64,000 bases of DNA from Rhodoferax sp. (GCF_012927445.1 NZ_JABBPD010000004.1:186001-250000), one strand, 5' to 3'. Positions 1 through 9,772 are shown, numbered from the stretch's first letter. Notes: a model not told the origin generated them from the sequence alone. Numbers and translations are program-made.

Positions 1-1
1 T

Positions 2-793
2 CCGACCAGCCGCACCCGCAGCGGCCTGACGCAACTCGGCCTGCCCTACGCGCAAGACGCTGGCGTCACCCGTCACCTGGCTGCCCTGCTGGGCCGTCAG
101 GCTGGCGCCACCGCCGAGCTCGAAGGCTTTGCCGGCCAGATCAATGCCGACGCCAGCTTTTTGCACCCCACCGCCGTGCTGTTCAACGGTGGTGTTTTTA
201 AATCCACCATCCTGTCGGAGCGCACCCTGGGCACGCTCAACCACTGGCTGACCGCAGAGCAGGCCGAGCCGGCGCGCGAACTGGCCGGCGCCGACATGGA
301 CCTGGCGGTGGCTCGCGGTGCCGCCTACTACGGTTATGTGCGCCGGGGTCAAGGCGTGCGCATTCGCGGCGGCACGGCCCGCGCCTATTACGTCGCGGTG
401 GAATCCAGCATGCCCGCCATTCCCGGCATGGCGCCGCCGGTGCAAGCCCTGTGCGTGGCGCCGTTTGGCATGGAAGAAGGCGTCGAGGCCGATTTGCTGG
501 CGCAGGAATTTGGCCTGGTCGTGGGCGAGCCGGTGCATTTGCGCTTCTTTGGCTCCTCCGTGCGCCGACAAGACCAACTCGGCACCCTGCTCGACTTCTG
601 GCAACCCGAAGAACTGCAAGAGCTGGGCGAAATTCAGGCCACGCTACCCGCCGAAGGCCGCCGGGTCGGCGAAATCGTGCAAGTCAAACTGCGCGCCATT
701 GCCTCAGAGACCGGCACGCTGGAACTGACCGCCGTCGCCACCCAGGGCGGTGAACGCTGGAAGGTCGAGTTCGACGTGCGCGGCAACAGCTAG
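2..793 (+). CDS. Hsp70-like protein, C-terminal part (cut by window start)
   Basis: The reading frame is open from the first bases of the window and stops at 793, so only the C-terminal ~263 residues are present. The segment with NGGVFKS followed by an AVARGAAYYG stretch matches the end of the actin-like ATPase domain of Hsp70 proteins, and the remainder resembles a substrate-binding region. It lies 11 bp before a second, longer Hsp70-like gene on the same strand, so the two are probably cotranscribed and may act as a pair. Its N-terminus and the phosphate-binding loops lie outside the window. Family assignment is fairly sure; the substrate is unknown. Confidence 0.8.
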   Translation, partial: PTSRTRSGLTQLGLPYAQDAGVTRHLAALLGRQAGATAELEGFAGQINADASFLHPTAVLFNGGVFKSTILSERTLGTLNHWLTAEQAEPARELAGADMDLAVARGAAYYGYVRRGQGVRIRGGTARAYYVAVESSMPAIPGMAPPVQALCVAPFGMEEGVEADLLAQEFGLVVGEPVHLRFFGSSVRRQDQLGTLLDFWQPEELQELGEIQATLPAEGRRVGEIVQVKLRAIASETGTLELTAVATQGGERWKVEFDVRGNS

Positions 794-804
794 CGCCCGC
801 GCTG

Positions 805-3693
805 ATGCACCAGTACTTGGTTGGCATTGACCTCGGCACCACCAACACGGTGGTCGCCTACGCGCCGGTCGCCCAACCACCGGGCCGGGGCCAGCGCGCG
901 GCACCGGCCGAGATCAAGCTGTTTGAGATGGAGCAGCTGATCGCGCCGGGTCAGGTCGCCGCCCGGCCCTTGCTGCCCTCGGTGCGCTACCACGCCGCGC
1001 CGGGCGAAATTGCTGAAGGTGAGTTGCAATTGCCCTGGCCCACTGGTGACGATGCGGCGCGGGCCCCGGTCGTGATGGGGCAATGGGCGCGTCAACTGGG
1101 CGCGCAAGTGCCGGGCCGCCTGGTGAGTAGCGCCAAAAGCTGGTTATCCCACACCGCCGTGGACCGCTTGGCGCCGATCCTGCCGTGGGGCGCGCCCGCC
1201 GAGGGGCCCAAGGTTTCGCCGGTGGAGGCCAGCGCCAGCTATTTGAGCTATGTGCGCGCCGCCTGGAACGCACAGCATCCACAAAGCCCGCTGGAACAGC
1301 AAGACATTGTGCTGACCGTGCCGGCGTCGTTTGACGAAGGCGCGCGCGCCCTGACCCTGAGCGCCGCCCGCCAGGCCGGGCTGCCGAAGCTGCGCCTGCT
1401 GGAAGAACCGCAGGCGGTGTTTTACGACTGGCTGCTGCGCCACCGCAGCAGCTTGGCTGACGAACTGGCGCAGACCCGGCTGGTGCTGGTGTGTGATGTG
1501 GGCGGCGGCACCACCGACCTCAGCCTGATCAAAGTCGAGTTGCTGGACGGCCAGCCGCAACTGACCCGCATTGGGGTCGGCAAGCACTTGATGCTGGGCG
1601 GCGACAACATGGACCTGGCGCTGGCACACGCGGTCGAGGCTCGCATGGCAGCAAGCGCCCCGGCGGCGAACCAGCTCTCGGCCAGCCGGCTGGCCCAGTT
1701 GATGGAACGCTGCCGCGCCGCCAAAGAGCAATTACTGGCGGCCGATGCCCCGGCGCAAACGCAAGTCACCCTGCTCGGTGGTGGCGCCCGCATGATTGGC
1801 GGCAGCCGCTCGGTGACGCTCACGCGCGACGAGGTGGTGGCGCTCCTGGTGGACGGCTTTTTTCCGCAGGTGGCAATCAGTGAGCCGGCCAAGGAAGGCC
1901 GCAGCGGCATCGTGGCGTTTGGCCTGCCCTACGCCCGCGACCCGGCCATCACCCGCCACATTGCCGACTTTCTGCGGCAACACGCGCAAGCCATGCCCGA
2001 CACCCTGCTGCTCAACGGCGGCGTGTTTCGGGCCGACGCGCTGGTGCAGCGGCTGGCACACACCCTGGAAGACTGGCGCGGTGCCCCGCTGCGCCTGCTG
2101 CACAACGACAACCCCGACGTGGCGGTGGCACGCGGCGCCGTGGCCTACGCACTGGCACAACAAGGACTGGCACCCAGCATCGGTGGCGGCTCGGCACGCA
2201 GCTACTTTTTGCGGCTGGATGACGGGGCGGCGCCAACGGACTCGGACAAGCAAGACACGCAAGGCGGAAGCGGCCGCACGTCCTCTCAACGCGGCATTTG
2301 CATCTTGCCGCGCGGCAGCGAGCCAGGCCAGGAAGTCTTGCTCAAAAACCGCACCTTTGCCCTGCGCGTCGGGCAACCGGTGCGCTTTAACCTGCTGAGC
2401 ACCACCGCCGAGACCGACCACAAGCCACCCCAAGCCGGTGAACTGGTCATGCTGGCGGACGACAATTTTGTGCGGCTACCGCCAATTGCTATTGTTTTAG
2501 AAGCTACTCCCGCAACAAACACGGGGGCTACAGCCCCATTTGATCAAAAAAATATCGCCGTGCAGCTGGCCACCTCGCTCACCGAAGTCGGCACCCTGGA
2601 GATGCACTGCGTCAGCCTGGCCGACCCGCGCCAGCGCTGGCTGCTCGAATTTGACTTGCGCCATACACCCAACGGCGTTAACGCCGCCACTGGCAGCGAC
2701 CCCATGATGGCCGCCCGCTTGCGCGAGGCGGTTGACAAAATCGACCGCATTTTTGGCCCCGGCAGCAAACCGGTGACCGCCAAAGAAGTGAAACAACTGC
2801 GCGCCCAACTGGAGCACATCCTGGGTGAGCGCGAGCGCTGGGCCACGCCTGAATTGCGCTACTTATTCGACGCCTTGTGGGCGCGTGCGCGCGGTCGTCG
2901 CCGCTCGGCGGAGCACGAACGGGTCTGGCTCAATCTGGCCGGTTACTGCCTGCGCCCCGGCTTTGGCGATGCGCTGGACGCATGGCGTGTGCAGCAACTC
3001 TGGACCCAGTTCGCGCCCGGCGTGCAGTTCGCCAGCGACAAACAGGTCTGCGTCGAATGGTGGACGCTGTGGCGCCGTGTGGCGGGCGGCCTCGCTGCCC
3101 CCGAGCAACTGCGCCTGCTTGATGACTTTGCCTTTAACCTGCACCAGAACGAACAGGGCAGCGACGACAGCGTGACCAAACCGGTCAAGGGCAGCGATGA
3201 AGACATGCTGCGCCTGGGTGCCTCGCTGGAACGCATTCCAGTGGCCTACAAGGTGGAGATTGGTGAATGGCTGCTCGGTCGTATCCATAAATCGATGGCC
3301 GCAGCAGTCCAAGGTCGCAGCGTGGAGGCCGCCAGTGACGCCCGCAATCTGTGGGCCTTGGGCCGCATCGGTGCGCGCCAGCCGTTTTACGGCAACACGC
3401 ACGATGTCGTGCCGGCCGAGACCGCCGTCGCATGGGTGGAGACGCTGCTGGCGCTGGACTGGAAACATTTGGAACCCGCTGCCTTTGCCGCGACGCACCT
3501 GGCCCGCATGACCAACGACCGCACGCGCGACCTGCCGCTCGCTTTGCGCGAACGCATCATGGCGCGCCTGGTCGCCATCAACGCGCCATCGATCTGGATC
3601 GACATGGTGCGTCAACGCGTCGAACTGGACGCCGCGACCGAGCGCCGCGTGCTGGGCGAATCGTTGCCACCGGGATTGAAGCTGATGGCGTGA
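805..3693 (+). CDS. Hsp70-family chaperone-like ATPase with long C-terminal extension
   Basis: This 962-residue protein begins with the Hsp70 phosphate-1 motif GIDLGTTNTVVAY (residues ~7-19). It has the phosphate-2 motif VCDVGGGTTDLS near residue 230 and the adenosine-site NGGVFRADA near 400. After the ATPase and beta domain there is a ~300-residue helical extension, where the SAEHERVWLNLAGYCLRPGFG region looks like the DUF3731 domain of long bacterial Hsp70 homologues. It is much longer than DnaK (~640 residues) and no DnaJ or GrpE gene is nearby, so a specialised role is likely. A copy of the interspersed palindromic repeat lies in frame at ~2484-2554. No clear Shine-Dalgarno precedes the ATG. 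Confidence 0.85.
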   Translation: MHQYLVGIDLGTTNTVVAYAPVAQPPGRGQRAAPAEIKLFEMEQLIAPGQVAARPLLPSVRYHAAPGEIAEGELQLPWPTGDDAARAPVVMGQWARQLGAQVPGRLVSSAKSWLSHTAVDRLAPILPWGAPAEGPKVSPVEASASYLSYVRAAWNAQHPQSPLEQQDIVLTVPASFDEGARALTLSAARQAGLPKLRLLEEPQAVFYDWLLRHRSSLADELAQTRLVLVCDVGGGTTDLSLIKVELLDGQPQLTRIGVGKHLMLGGDNMDLALAHAVEARMAASAPAANQLSASRLAQLMERCRAAKEQLLAADAPAQTQVTLLGGGARMIGGSRSVTLTRDEVVALLVDGFFPQVAISEPAKEGRSGIVAFGLPYARDPAITRHIADFLRQHAQAMPDTLLLNGGVFRADALVQRLAHTLEDWRGAPLRLLHNDNPDVAVARGAVAYALAQQGLAPSIGGGSARSYFLRLDDGAAPTDSDKQDTQGGSGRTSSQRGICILPRGSEPGQEVLLKNRTFALRVGQPVRFNLLSTTAETDHKPPQAGELVMLADDNFVRLPPIAIVLEATPATNTGATAPFDQKNIAVQLATSLTEVGTLEMHCVSLADPRQRWLLEFDLRHTPNGVNAATGSDPMMAARLREAVDKIDRIFGPGSKPVTAKEVKQLRAQLEHILGERERWATPELRYLFDALWARARGRRRSAEHERVWLNLAGYCLRPGFGDALDAWRVQQLWTQFAPGVQFASDKQVCVEWWTLWRRVAGGLAAPEQLRLLDDFAFNLHQNEQGSDDSVTKPVKGSDEDMLRLGASLERIPVAYKVEIGEWLLGRIHKSMAAAVQGRSVEAASDARNLWALGRIGARQPFYGNTHDVVPAETAVAWVETLLALDWKHLEPAAFAATHLARMTNDRTRDLPLALRERIMARLVAINAPSIWIDMVRQRVELDAATERRVLGESLPPGLKLMA
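2484..2554 (+). repeat. Interspersed palindromic repeat, copy 1 (inside Hsp70-like gene)
   Basis: The copy contains the family core: AGCTACTCCCGCA, then a CGGGGGCTACAG box ~10 bp later. It is in frame and encodes a low-complexity Ala/Thr-rich segment in the beta-domain region, with no stop codon. Confidence 0.75.
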
Positions 3694-3702
3694 GGGAATG
3701 CT

Positions 3703-6000
3703 TCACGAAGCAAGGCAGTGTGCTTCGCTGGATGAAGACACCCGGAATCCCCCCTGTTGTGCGAACTTCTCAAACTCGGCCAGCGGCAGTGGGCGACTGA
3801 ACAAATAGCCCTGATAGGCATGACAGCCCTGCTCCGCGAGAAAGTCCCGCTGCGCCTCGGTCTCTACCCCTTCAGCGATCACCGCCAGCCCTAAACTATC
3901 GGCCAGAACAACGACCATCCTGGCAATGGCCGCATCATTGGCGTCAAGCAAAATATCCCGCACGAAACCCTGATCGATCTTGAGTTGATCCAACGGCAAG
4001 CGTTTCAAATAGGAGAGTGACGAATAACCGGTGCCAAAGTCGTCCAGCGAGAAGCCAACGCCGGTCGCCTTCAGCGTGTTCATTTTGGCAATCACTTCCT
4101 CGACCTGGGATACCAGCAGCCCCTCCGTCAATTCCAGTTTGAGCCGCAGCGGGTTGGCACCGGTGCGCTCAAGCGCCGCCAACACCTGGTCGACAAAGGC
4201 GGCTTGTTGAAACTGGCAAACGCTGACATTCACGGCGATGGTGAGATGCGCCATGGCAGGTTGGGTCGCCCACAGCGCCAACTGGGCACAAGCGGTTTCC
4301 AGCACCCACTGCCCCAAGGGCAAGATCAAGCCGGTTTCCTCGGCCAAAGGAATGAACTCGGCGGGCGACACCATGCCGCGCTGGGGATGCTGCCAGCGCA
4401 CCAAAGCTTCCACCCCCGTCAATTGATGGACGCCCGACACCTGAGCTTGGTAGTAAAGGCAAAACTGCTCTTTTTCAAGCGCCTCTCGTAACCCCGCTTC
4501 CAGCGCGGCACGCGCCATGACGACCGCCTGCATCTGCGGGTCAAAAAAGCGCAGGGTGTTGCGGCCTGCGGCCTTGGCTTGGTACATCGCCAGATCAGCC
4601 CGCTTCAAAGGCTCATCAATACTCTCTGACTGGCCGCCGCCGAACAAGGTGACACCGATGCTGGGCGTGCTGTATTGCTGGTACGGGCCGAGTTGGTACA
4701 TCTTGCTGAGCGCGACACGTATTTTTTCGCCCACGGTTTCGGCCTGTGTGGCAGCAACGAGCGCGTCCTCGCTCAAGTCTTCCAGCATCACCACAAATTC
4801 ATCGCCGCCCAAACGGGCCACCGTGTCGCCTTCGCGCACACAGGTGAGCAGACGCTGGGCCACTTGCTCCAGCAACAAGTCGCCCTGGTAGTGGCCCAAG
4901 GTTTCGTTGATGGTTTTAAAGTCATCCAGATCGACAAATAGCAGCGCCCCCTGGCGCTGGTGACGAGTACCGGAGACCAGCGCCTGTTCCAGCCGATCCA
5001 TCAAGAGCCGGCGGTTGGGCAAGCGGGTCAGCGGGTCATAGAAGGCCAGATTTTTGATCTGCGCCTCGGCCGTCTTGTTCGAGGTGATGTCGGAGAAAGT
5101 CGCAACGTAGTTGGCCGTCAAGCCGGCCTCGTCTTTCACCGCGCTGATGGTGAGCCATTCCGGAAAAACCTCACCGTTCTTGCGCCGATTCCAGATCTCG
5201 CCCTGCCATGTGCCGTCCAGCGCAAGGCACCCCCACATCGCGGTATAAAAGGCCGCATCGTGGCGGCCTGAGCTGAACAGGGATGGGTTCTGGCCGACAG
5301 CCTCTTTCGCGGTATAGCCGGTGATCTCGGAAAAGGCCCGGTTGACCCGCAGAATCACTTGATCCGCATCGGTAATGATCATGCCCATATGTGACTCGAA
5401 AGCGGTCGCCGCAATACGCAGGTTGGCTTCCGCCTGCTTGCGGTCACCCAGCTCACGCATCAGATGCAAGGTGTTGGTTGACAGTTTGTCGTAGATGGAA
5501 AGTATGATTTCAATCAATGCTTTGGCCGAGCCCCCCATTTGCACGGCCGCTTGCTGCTTGGCCGCCTCAATTGGGATGCCGGACTGCATCGCCAACACCA
5601 GCTTGGCCAGAAACCGATCATTTTCCAAAATATGAGAGGCCAGCCAGCGCGTCAGAAAAGAAAGGATTGCCTCCACCATGACGCCTGTGGGTTTGGCGTT
5701 TTCTTCTGCTTTGAGCTGGACCACCGTCGACAGAAAACTGCTGTGAATGGCCTTGTGCGCGGCATCCATCGGATCGTCACCCAGATACGCATGCCAAATG
5801 GCTTCTTCGGTCTGAAAGTGATAGACCGCGTAGTCTGCCAACTCGTCAAAAATGATATCTAACGCAGGAAGGTCAGACTGGAATGCCACATGACTGGCCA
5901 GTCGGTTCAATAATTGAACGAGCTTCTTGTGCTGTTCATCAATTTGGGGAATGTCGGTATTGAAATTTTCGTTCCAGGGGAATATATCAATCGAATTCAT
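3703..6000 (-). CDS. Hemerythrin-PAS-GGDEF-EAL protein (c-di-GMP synthesis/turnover)
   Basis: The 765-residue protein has four parts. Residues 1-~135 are a bacteriohemerythrin domain (DEQHKK, then HFQTEE and HKAIH supplying the diiron His/Glu ligands). A PAS domain spans ~200-310. A GGDEF domain follows, with intact GGDEF near residue 395. An EAL domain follows, with EALVRW near 531 and the DDFGTG, NVS and AEGVET motifs intact. Both catalytic motifs look active, so it could make and degrade c-di-GMP. The hemerythrin domain suggests O2 or redox sensing. There is no transmembrane segment, so it is probably cytosolic. It is monocistronic and convergent with the Hsp70 pair. A link to the VpsR-like activator at 14.5 kb is possible but unproven. 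Confidence 0.93.
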   Translation of the reverse strand: MNSIDIFPWNENFNTDIPQIDEQHKKLVQLLNRLASHVAFQSDLPALDIIFDELADYAVYHFQTEEAIWHAYLGDDPMDAAHKAIHSSFLSTVVQLKAEENAKPTGVMVEAILSFLTRWLASHILENDRFLAKLVLAMQSGIPIEAAKQQAAVQMGGSAKALIEIILSIYDKLSTNTLHLMRELGDRKQAEANLRIAATAFESHMGMIITDADQVILRVNRAFSEITGYTAKEAVGQNPSLFSSGRHDAAFYTAMWGCLALDGTWQGEIWNRRKNGEVFPEWLTISAVKDEAGLTANYVATFSDITSNKTAEAQIKNLAFYDPLTRLPNRRLLMDRLEQALVSGTRHQRQGALLFVDLDDFKTINETLGHYQGDLLLEQVAQRLLTCVREGDTVARLGGDEFVVMLEDLSEDALVAATQAETVGEKIRVALSKMYQLGPYQQYSTPSIGVTLFGGGQSESIDEPLKRADLAMYQAKAAGRNTLRFFDPQMQAVVMARAALEAGLREALEKEQFCLYYQAQVSGVHQLTGVEALVRWQHPQRGMVSPAEFIPLAEETGLILPLGQWVLETACAQLALWATQPAMAHLTIAVNVSVCQFQQAAFVDQVLAALERTGANPLRLKLELTEGLLVSQVEEVIAKMNTLKATGVGFSLDDFGTGYSSLSYLKRLPLDQLKIDQGFVRDILLDANDAAIARMVVVLADSLGLAVIAEGVETEAQRDFLAEQGCHAYQGYLFSRPLPLAEFEKFAQQGGFRVSSSSEAHCLAS

Positions 6001-6082
6001 TCTGCGGCCAGCCTTAATCAGTACGGACTGATTCTAGACAGTTAAAACCCGGCCTTTGCTTACCCCCTAGGCCCTGAAAACA

Positions 6083-7165
6083 CTAACCGGCCAGCGCCCA
6101 GGCCACATGCTCGCGCACCAGCTCGCTCGGGTGCTCGGCGCGCAGTGCCAGGGCTTGCCGCAGTTCCGACGCGCCTCCCTTGTGCAAGGCGTTGCCCATC
6201 GCCACCGCGATGTTGCGCAGCCACCGTTCATGCCCGATGCGCCGGATCGGGCTGCCTTCGGTGAAGCGTAAAAAATCATCTTCGCTCCAGGCGAACAGGG
6301 TCGCCAACTGGCTGCCCGCCAAACCCTTGCGTTCATCAAAGTCCGGCAGCGCACTGCGCTGCGCGAACTTGTTCCACGGACAAATCAGCTGGCAGTCATC
6401 GCAGCCGTAAATGCGGTTGCCGATCAAGGGGCGCAGTTCCAGCGGAATCGGCCCCGCATGTTCGATGGTCAGGTACGAGATACAGCGCCGGGCATCGAGC
6501 TGGTGCGGCGCGACGATGGCCTGCGTCGGGCAGACCTCGATGCAGGCGTTGCAACTGCCGCAGTGGCCCAATACCGGCTCACTCAAGGGCAGCGCCAGGT
6601 CGACATAAATTTCGCCCAGAAAAAACATCGAACCGGCCTCGCGGCTGAGCAGCAAGGTGTGCTTGCCGCGCCAGCCCTGACCGCTGCGGGCGGCCAGTTC
6701 GGCCTCCAGCACCGGCGCGGAATCGGTGAACACCCGATGACCCAACAAGCCCACATGCGCCGCAATGCGGTCGCTCAAGTGTTGCAGCCGCTTACGCAAT
6801 ACCTTGTGATAGTCCCGGCCCCGGGCGTAGACTGACACAATCCCTTCGCTGGGTCGCGTCAAGCGGGCAAACTCGATGGCCTGCCAGCCTGGCGGCGTGG
6901 TGGCGGGCAGGTAGTCCATGCGAACCGTGATGACACTCACGGTGCCCGGTACCAGTTCGGCGGGTCGGGCTCGCTTGAGACCATGCGCCGCCATGTAGCC
7001 CATGTCACCATGAAAGCCACGAGCCAGCCAAGCCGATAATCCTGCCTCAGATGAAGATAAATCCACACCGGCCACGCCAATTTGGGAGAATCCCAATTCC
7101 CGGGCCCACGCCTGAATTTCGGACACCAAGTGGTGGCTATTGATATGAGTGCTGAAGTTGGTCAC
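6083..7165 (-). CDS. queG: Epoxyqueuosine reductase QueG
   Basis: QueG reduces epoxyqueuosine to queuosine in tRNA using cobalamin and two [4Fe-4S] clusters. The 360-residue product has both cluster motifs, CGSCNACIEVCP and CDDCQLICPWNK, and a C-terminal HEAT-like segment. I chose the GTG at 7165 because GGGAGC lies just upstream and the longer frame adds ~49 unconserved residues. This start lies 20 bp inside the start of the divergent tsaE. The queG-tsaE-amidase-mutL neighbourhood is well conserved in proteobacteria. Confidence 0.93.
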   Translation of the reverse strand: MTNFSTHINSHHLVSEIQAWARELGFSQIGVAGVDLSSSEAGLSAWLARGFHGDMGYMAAHGLKRARPAELVPGTVSVITVRMDYLPATTPPGWQAIEFARLTRPSEGIVSVYARGRDYHKVLRKRLQHLSDRIAAHVGLLGHRVFTDSAPVLEAELAARSGQGWRGKHTLLLSREAGSMFFLGEIYVDLALPLSEPVLGHCGSCNACIEVCPTQAIVAPHQLDARRCISYLTIEHAGPIPLELRPLIGNRIYGCDDCQLICPWNKFAQRSALPDFDERKGLAGSQLATLFAWSEDDFLRFTEGSPIRRIGHERWLRNIAVAMGNALHKGGASELRQALALRAEHPSELVREHVAWALAG

Positions 7166-7678
7166 GCTCCCATTGTAAAAAGTCTGCTCTGGCCGGACGA
7201 AACGGCCACGCAATTTTTTGCGCAGGCGCTGGCTGAGCAACCCACCCTGCGCAACGCGTTTGTCGAATTGCATGGCGATCTGGGCGCGGGCAAGACCACT
7301 TTGGTGCGCCATTTGCTGCGTGCCCTGGGCGTGCCCGGTCGGGTCAAAAGCCCCACCTACGCCGTGGTGGAACCCTATGAATTACCGGACCTCCATGTCT
7401 GGCATTTCGACTTTTACCGTTTCAGCGATCCCCGCGAATGGGAAGACGCCGGCTTTCGCGACATCTTTGCCAGCCCCGGCCTCAAACTGGCCGAATGGCC
7501 AGAAAAAGCGGCGGGCTTCCTGCCCCGCGCTGATCTGGTCATCCAGCTGGAAGCACTGACCGATGACGCCCGGCAAGTCACCCTGACTGCGCAAAGCCCC
7601 TTGGGTGTTGCGTTGCTGCAAGCGGTCACGCCAGACAGGTCGCCCGCGCTGCAAGAACCACGAGAGGGTCGAACATGA
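7145..7678 (+). CDS. tsaE: tRNA threonylcarbamoyladenosine biosynthesis ATPase TsaE
   Basis: TsaE is the small ATPase that works with TsaB and TsaD to make t6A37 in tRNA. The Walker A motif GDLGAGKTTL lies near residue 45, followed by the conserved SPTYAVVEPY and HFDFYR motifs. The start is uncertain: I prefer the ATG at 7145 (177 residues), which overlaps the divergent queG start, because the upstream extension is not conserved in the family. The stop overlaps the ATG of the amidase gene by ATGA, which suggests translational coupling. Confidence 0.92.
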   Translation: MSAEVGHAPIVKSLLWPDETATQFFAQALAEQPTLRNAFVELHGDLGAGKTTLVRHLLRALGVPGRVKSPTYAVVEPYELPDLHVWHFDFYRFSDPREWEDAGFRDIFASPGLKLAEWPEKAAGFLPRADLVIQLEALTDDARQVTLTAQSPLGVALLQAVTPDRSPALQEPREGRT

Positions 7679-9081
7679 AACGTCGCAGCCTATTGAAGTC
7701 CGGTGCGCTGGTGCTGTTGCTCGGCGCACAACATCTGGCCCGAGGCGCCACCATCGTGGCGGTTCGGGTCTGGCCCGCGCCCGACTACTCGCGCGTCACC
7801 ATCGAGTCGGACCGCGAACTCAAGGCCAAACAATTTTTTATTGGCAGCCCGCCACGACTGGCCGTGGACATTGAGGGCATTGACCTCAATCCGGCCTTGA
7901 AAGAACTGGTGGCCAAGGTGGCGGCAAACGACCCCAATATTGCCGGCATTCGCGTGGCGCAGAACACGCCCGGCGTGGTGCGTCTGGTGGTGGACCTGAA
8001 ACAGGCCATCTCGCCGCAGGTCTTCACCCTGGCGCCAGTGGCGGCTTACCAGCACCGGCTGGTGTTTGACTTGTACCCGACCCAGGTGCGGGACCCGCTG
8101 GAGGCGCTGATTACCGAGCGGCTCAAAGACAGCGGCCCCGCCAAGCCAGCGGCCGACCCGTTGGGTGAACTCATCACCCAACAAAACCAGAAGCCAGGCG
8201 CCAAGGGCGATGGCGGCGACGGCAAAGTGGCCTCGGCCAAGCCCGCAAACGCTCCACAATCTATAGCTACTGCGCCAGCAACGACGGGGGCTAATGGCCT
8301 AAATGGCAATAAAAAACCATCTGAATCCAAGGTCGCAACCGATGCCCCGGATAAAACCGACCGACTGATCATTGTGGCGATAGACCCCGGCCACGGGGGC
8401 GAAGACCCCGGTGCCATCGGCCCCGGCGGCACCCGCGAAAAAGACGTGGTGCTGCGCCTGGCGCACCGGCTGCGCGACCGGATCAATGCCAGCAGCATCA
8501 ACGGCAACACCATGCGCGCCTACCTGACGCGCGACGCTGACTTCTTCGTTCCGCTGCATGTGCGGGTGCAAAAAGCGCAGCATGTGCAGGCGGACTTGTT
8601 CATCAGCATCCATGCCGATGCCTTTTTCACCCCCCGGCCGCAAGGCGCCAGCGTTTTTGCGCTGAGCCAGGGCGGCGCCTCCAGCACCGCGGCGCGCTGG
8701 ATGGCCGCCAAAGAAAACAAGGCCGATCTGATTGGCGGCTTGAATGTAAAAGCCAAGGATGCGCAAGTCAAACGGGCCCTGTTTGACATGAGCACCACCG
8801 CTCAAATCAACGACAGCCTGAAACTCGGCGGCGCCATGCTGGGTGAAATCGGCCGGGTCGGCAAACTGCACAAAGGCAAGGTCGAGCAAGCCAGCTTTGC
8901 CGTGCTGAAAGCGCCCGATATTCCCAGCGTGCTGGTGGAAGCGGCTTTCATCAGCAACCCGGAGGAAGAAGCCAAACTCAACAGCAATGACTACCAGGAA
9001 CAGCTGGCCAGCGCCCTGATGCGCGGGATTGAAGGCTATTTCTCCAAGAACCCGCCCCTGGCCCGAAATCGCACGATTTAA
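7675..9081 (+). CDS. amiC: N-acetylmuramoyl-L-alanine amidase, AmiC type
   Basis: This periplasmic cell-separation amidase has 468 residues. The N-terminus has a twin-arginine-like signal (KRRSLLKSGALVLLL). An AMIN domain covers ~30-140. A low-complexity linker (~150-235) contains a copy of the interspersed repeat. The Amidase_3 domain begins at VAIDPGHGGEDPGA, where the His and following Glu (TREKD) are zinc ligands, with further ligands in ISIHADAF and VLVEAAFISN. It overlaps tsaE by 4 bp and belongs to the tsaE-amiC-mutL cluster. The AmiC rather than AmiB assignment rests on the Tat-like signal and AMIN domain. Confidence 0.93.
   Translation: MKRRSLLKSGALVLLLGAQHLARGATIVAVRVWPAPDYSRVTIESDRELKAKQFFIGSPPRLAVDIEGIDLNPALKELVAKVAANDPNIAGIRVAQNTPGVVRLVVDLKQAISPQVFTLAPVAAYQHRLVFDLYPTQVRDPLEALITERLKDSGPAKPAADPLGELITQQNQKPGAKGDGGDGKVASAKPANAPQSIATAPATTGANGLNGNKKPSESKVATDAPDKTDRLIIVAIDPGHGGEDPGAIGPGGTREKDVVLRLAHRLRDRINASSINGNTMRAYLTRDADFFVPLHVRVQKAQHVQADLFISIHADAFFTPRPQGASVFALSQGGASSTAARWMAAKENKADLIGGLNVKAKDAQVKRALFDMSTTAQINDSLKLGGAMLGEIGRVGKLHKGKVEQASFAVLKAPDIPSVLVEAAFISNPEEEAKLNSNDYQEQLASALMRGIEGYFSKNPPLARNRTI
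8258..8325 (+). repeat. Interspersed palindromic repeat, copy 2 (amiC linker)
   Basis: A degenerate copy has ATAGCTACTG, then CGGGGGCTAATGGCCTAAAT. It is in frame and encodes part of the Ala/Asn-rich linker between the AMIN and amidase domains. Confidence 0.65.
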
Positions 9082-9124
9082 CCAGCGAGGAAGGCACAGG
9101 GCGAAGACGCCCGGTGCCAATGGT

Positions 9125-9772
9125 TCAGACTTGCACTGGTTTTTGGCGCGATTTCCAGGCGCCCAACATGATCACCAGTCCGGGGATCAGAATCATGGCC
9201 CAGATAATTTTGTCCAGATGCGCCTTCACAAACGGGAAGTTGCCGAAGAAATAGCCGATGGTGATGATGCCGACCACCCACAGGGCGCCGCCGGTCACAT
9301 CAAAGAACGTGAACTTGGCCCGGCTCATCTTCGCCACGCCGGCCACAAAAGGCGCAAACGTGCGCACAAACGGCATGAAGCGCGCCGCCACGATGGTGAT
9401 GCCGCCATAGCGTTCATAGAAATCATGCGCCCGGTTGAAGGCCGCTTTGTTGAACAGCCGGGAGTCTTCCCACTTGAACACCCGGGGACCAAAGTAGCGG
9501 CCCAGGGCGTAGTTGGACTGGTTGCCCAACACCGCCGCCAGCAGCAGCAGCCCCACCGACATCGGGTAACTCATCAGCCCGACGCCGCACATGGCGCCCA
9601 CCACGAAGAGCAAGGAGTCGCCCGGCAGAAAAGGCATGACCACCACGCCGGTTTCCACAAAAATGATCAAAAACAGCAAGGCATACACCCACAGGCCGTA
9701 GTTTTGCACGAACACCTCCAGGTGCTTGTCGACGTGGAGAATGAAGTCAAAGAGATAGGTAATGATTTCCAT
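9125..9772 (-). CDS. DedA-family inner-membrane protein
   Basis: The 215-residue membrane protein has the DedA signatures FLPGDSLLF and RFMPFVRTFAPFVAG and several hydrophobic helices. DedA proteins are lipid scramblase-like; members of this family flip undecaprenyl phosphate or phosphatidylethanolamine. It sits between amiC and mutL on the opposite strand, convergent with amiC and divergent from mutL, and interrupts the otherwise conserved amidase-mutL order. The substrate cannot be read from sequence. Confidence 0.9.
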   Translation of the reverse strand: MEIITYLFDFILHVDKHLEVFVQNYGLWVYALLFLIIFVETGVVVMPFLPGDSLLFVVGAMCGVGLMSYPMSVGLLLLAAVLGNQSNYALGRYFGPRVFKWEDSRLFNKAAFNRAHDFYERYGGITIVAARFMPFVRTFAPFVAGVAKMSRAKFTFFDVTGGALWVVGIITIGYFFGNFPFVKAHLDKIIWAMILIPGLVIMLGAWKSRQKPVQV

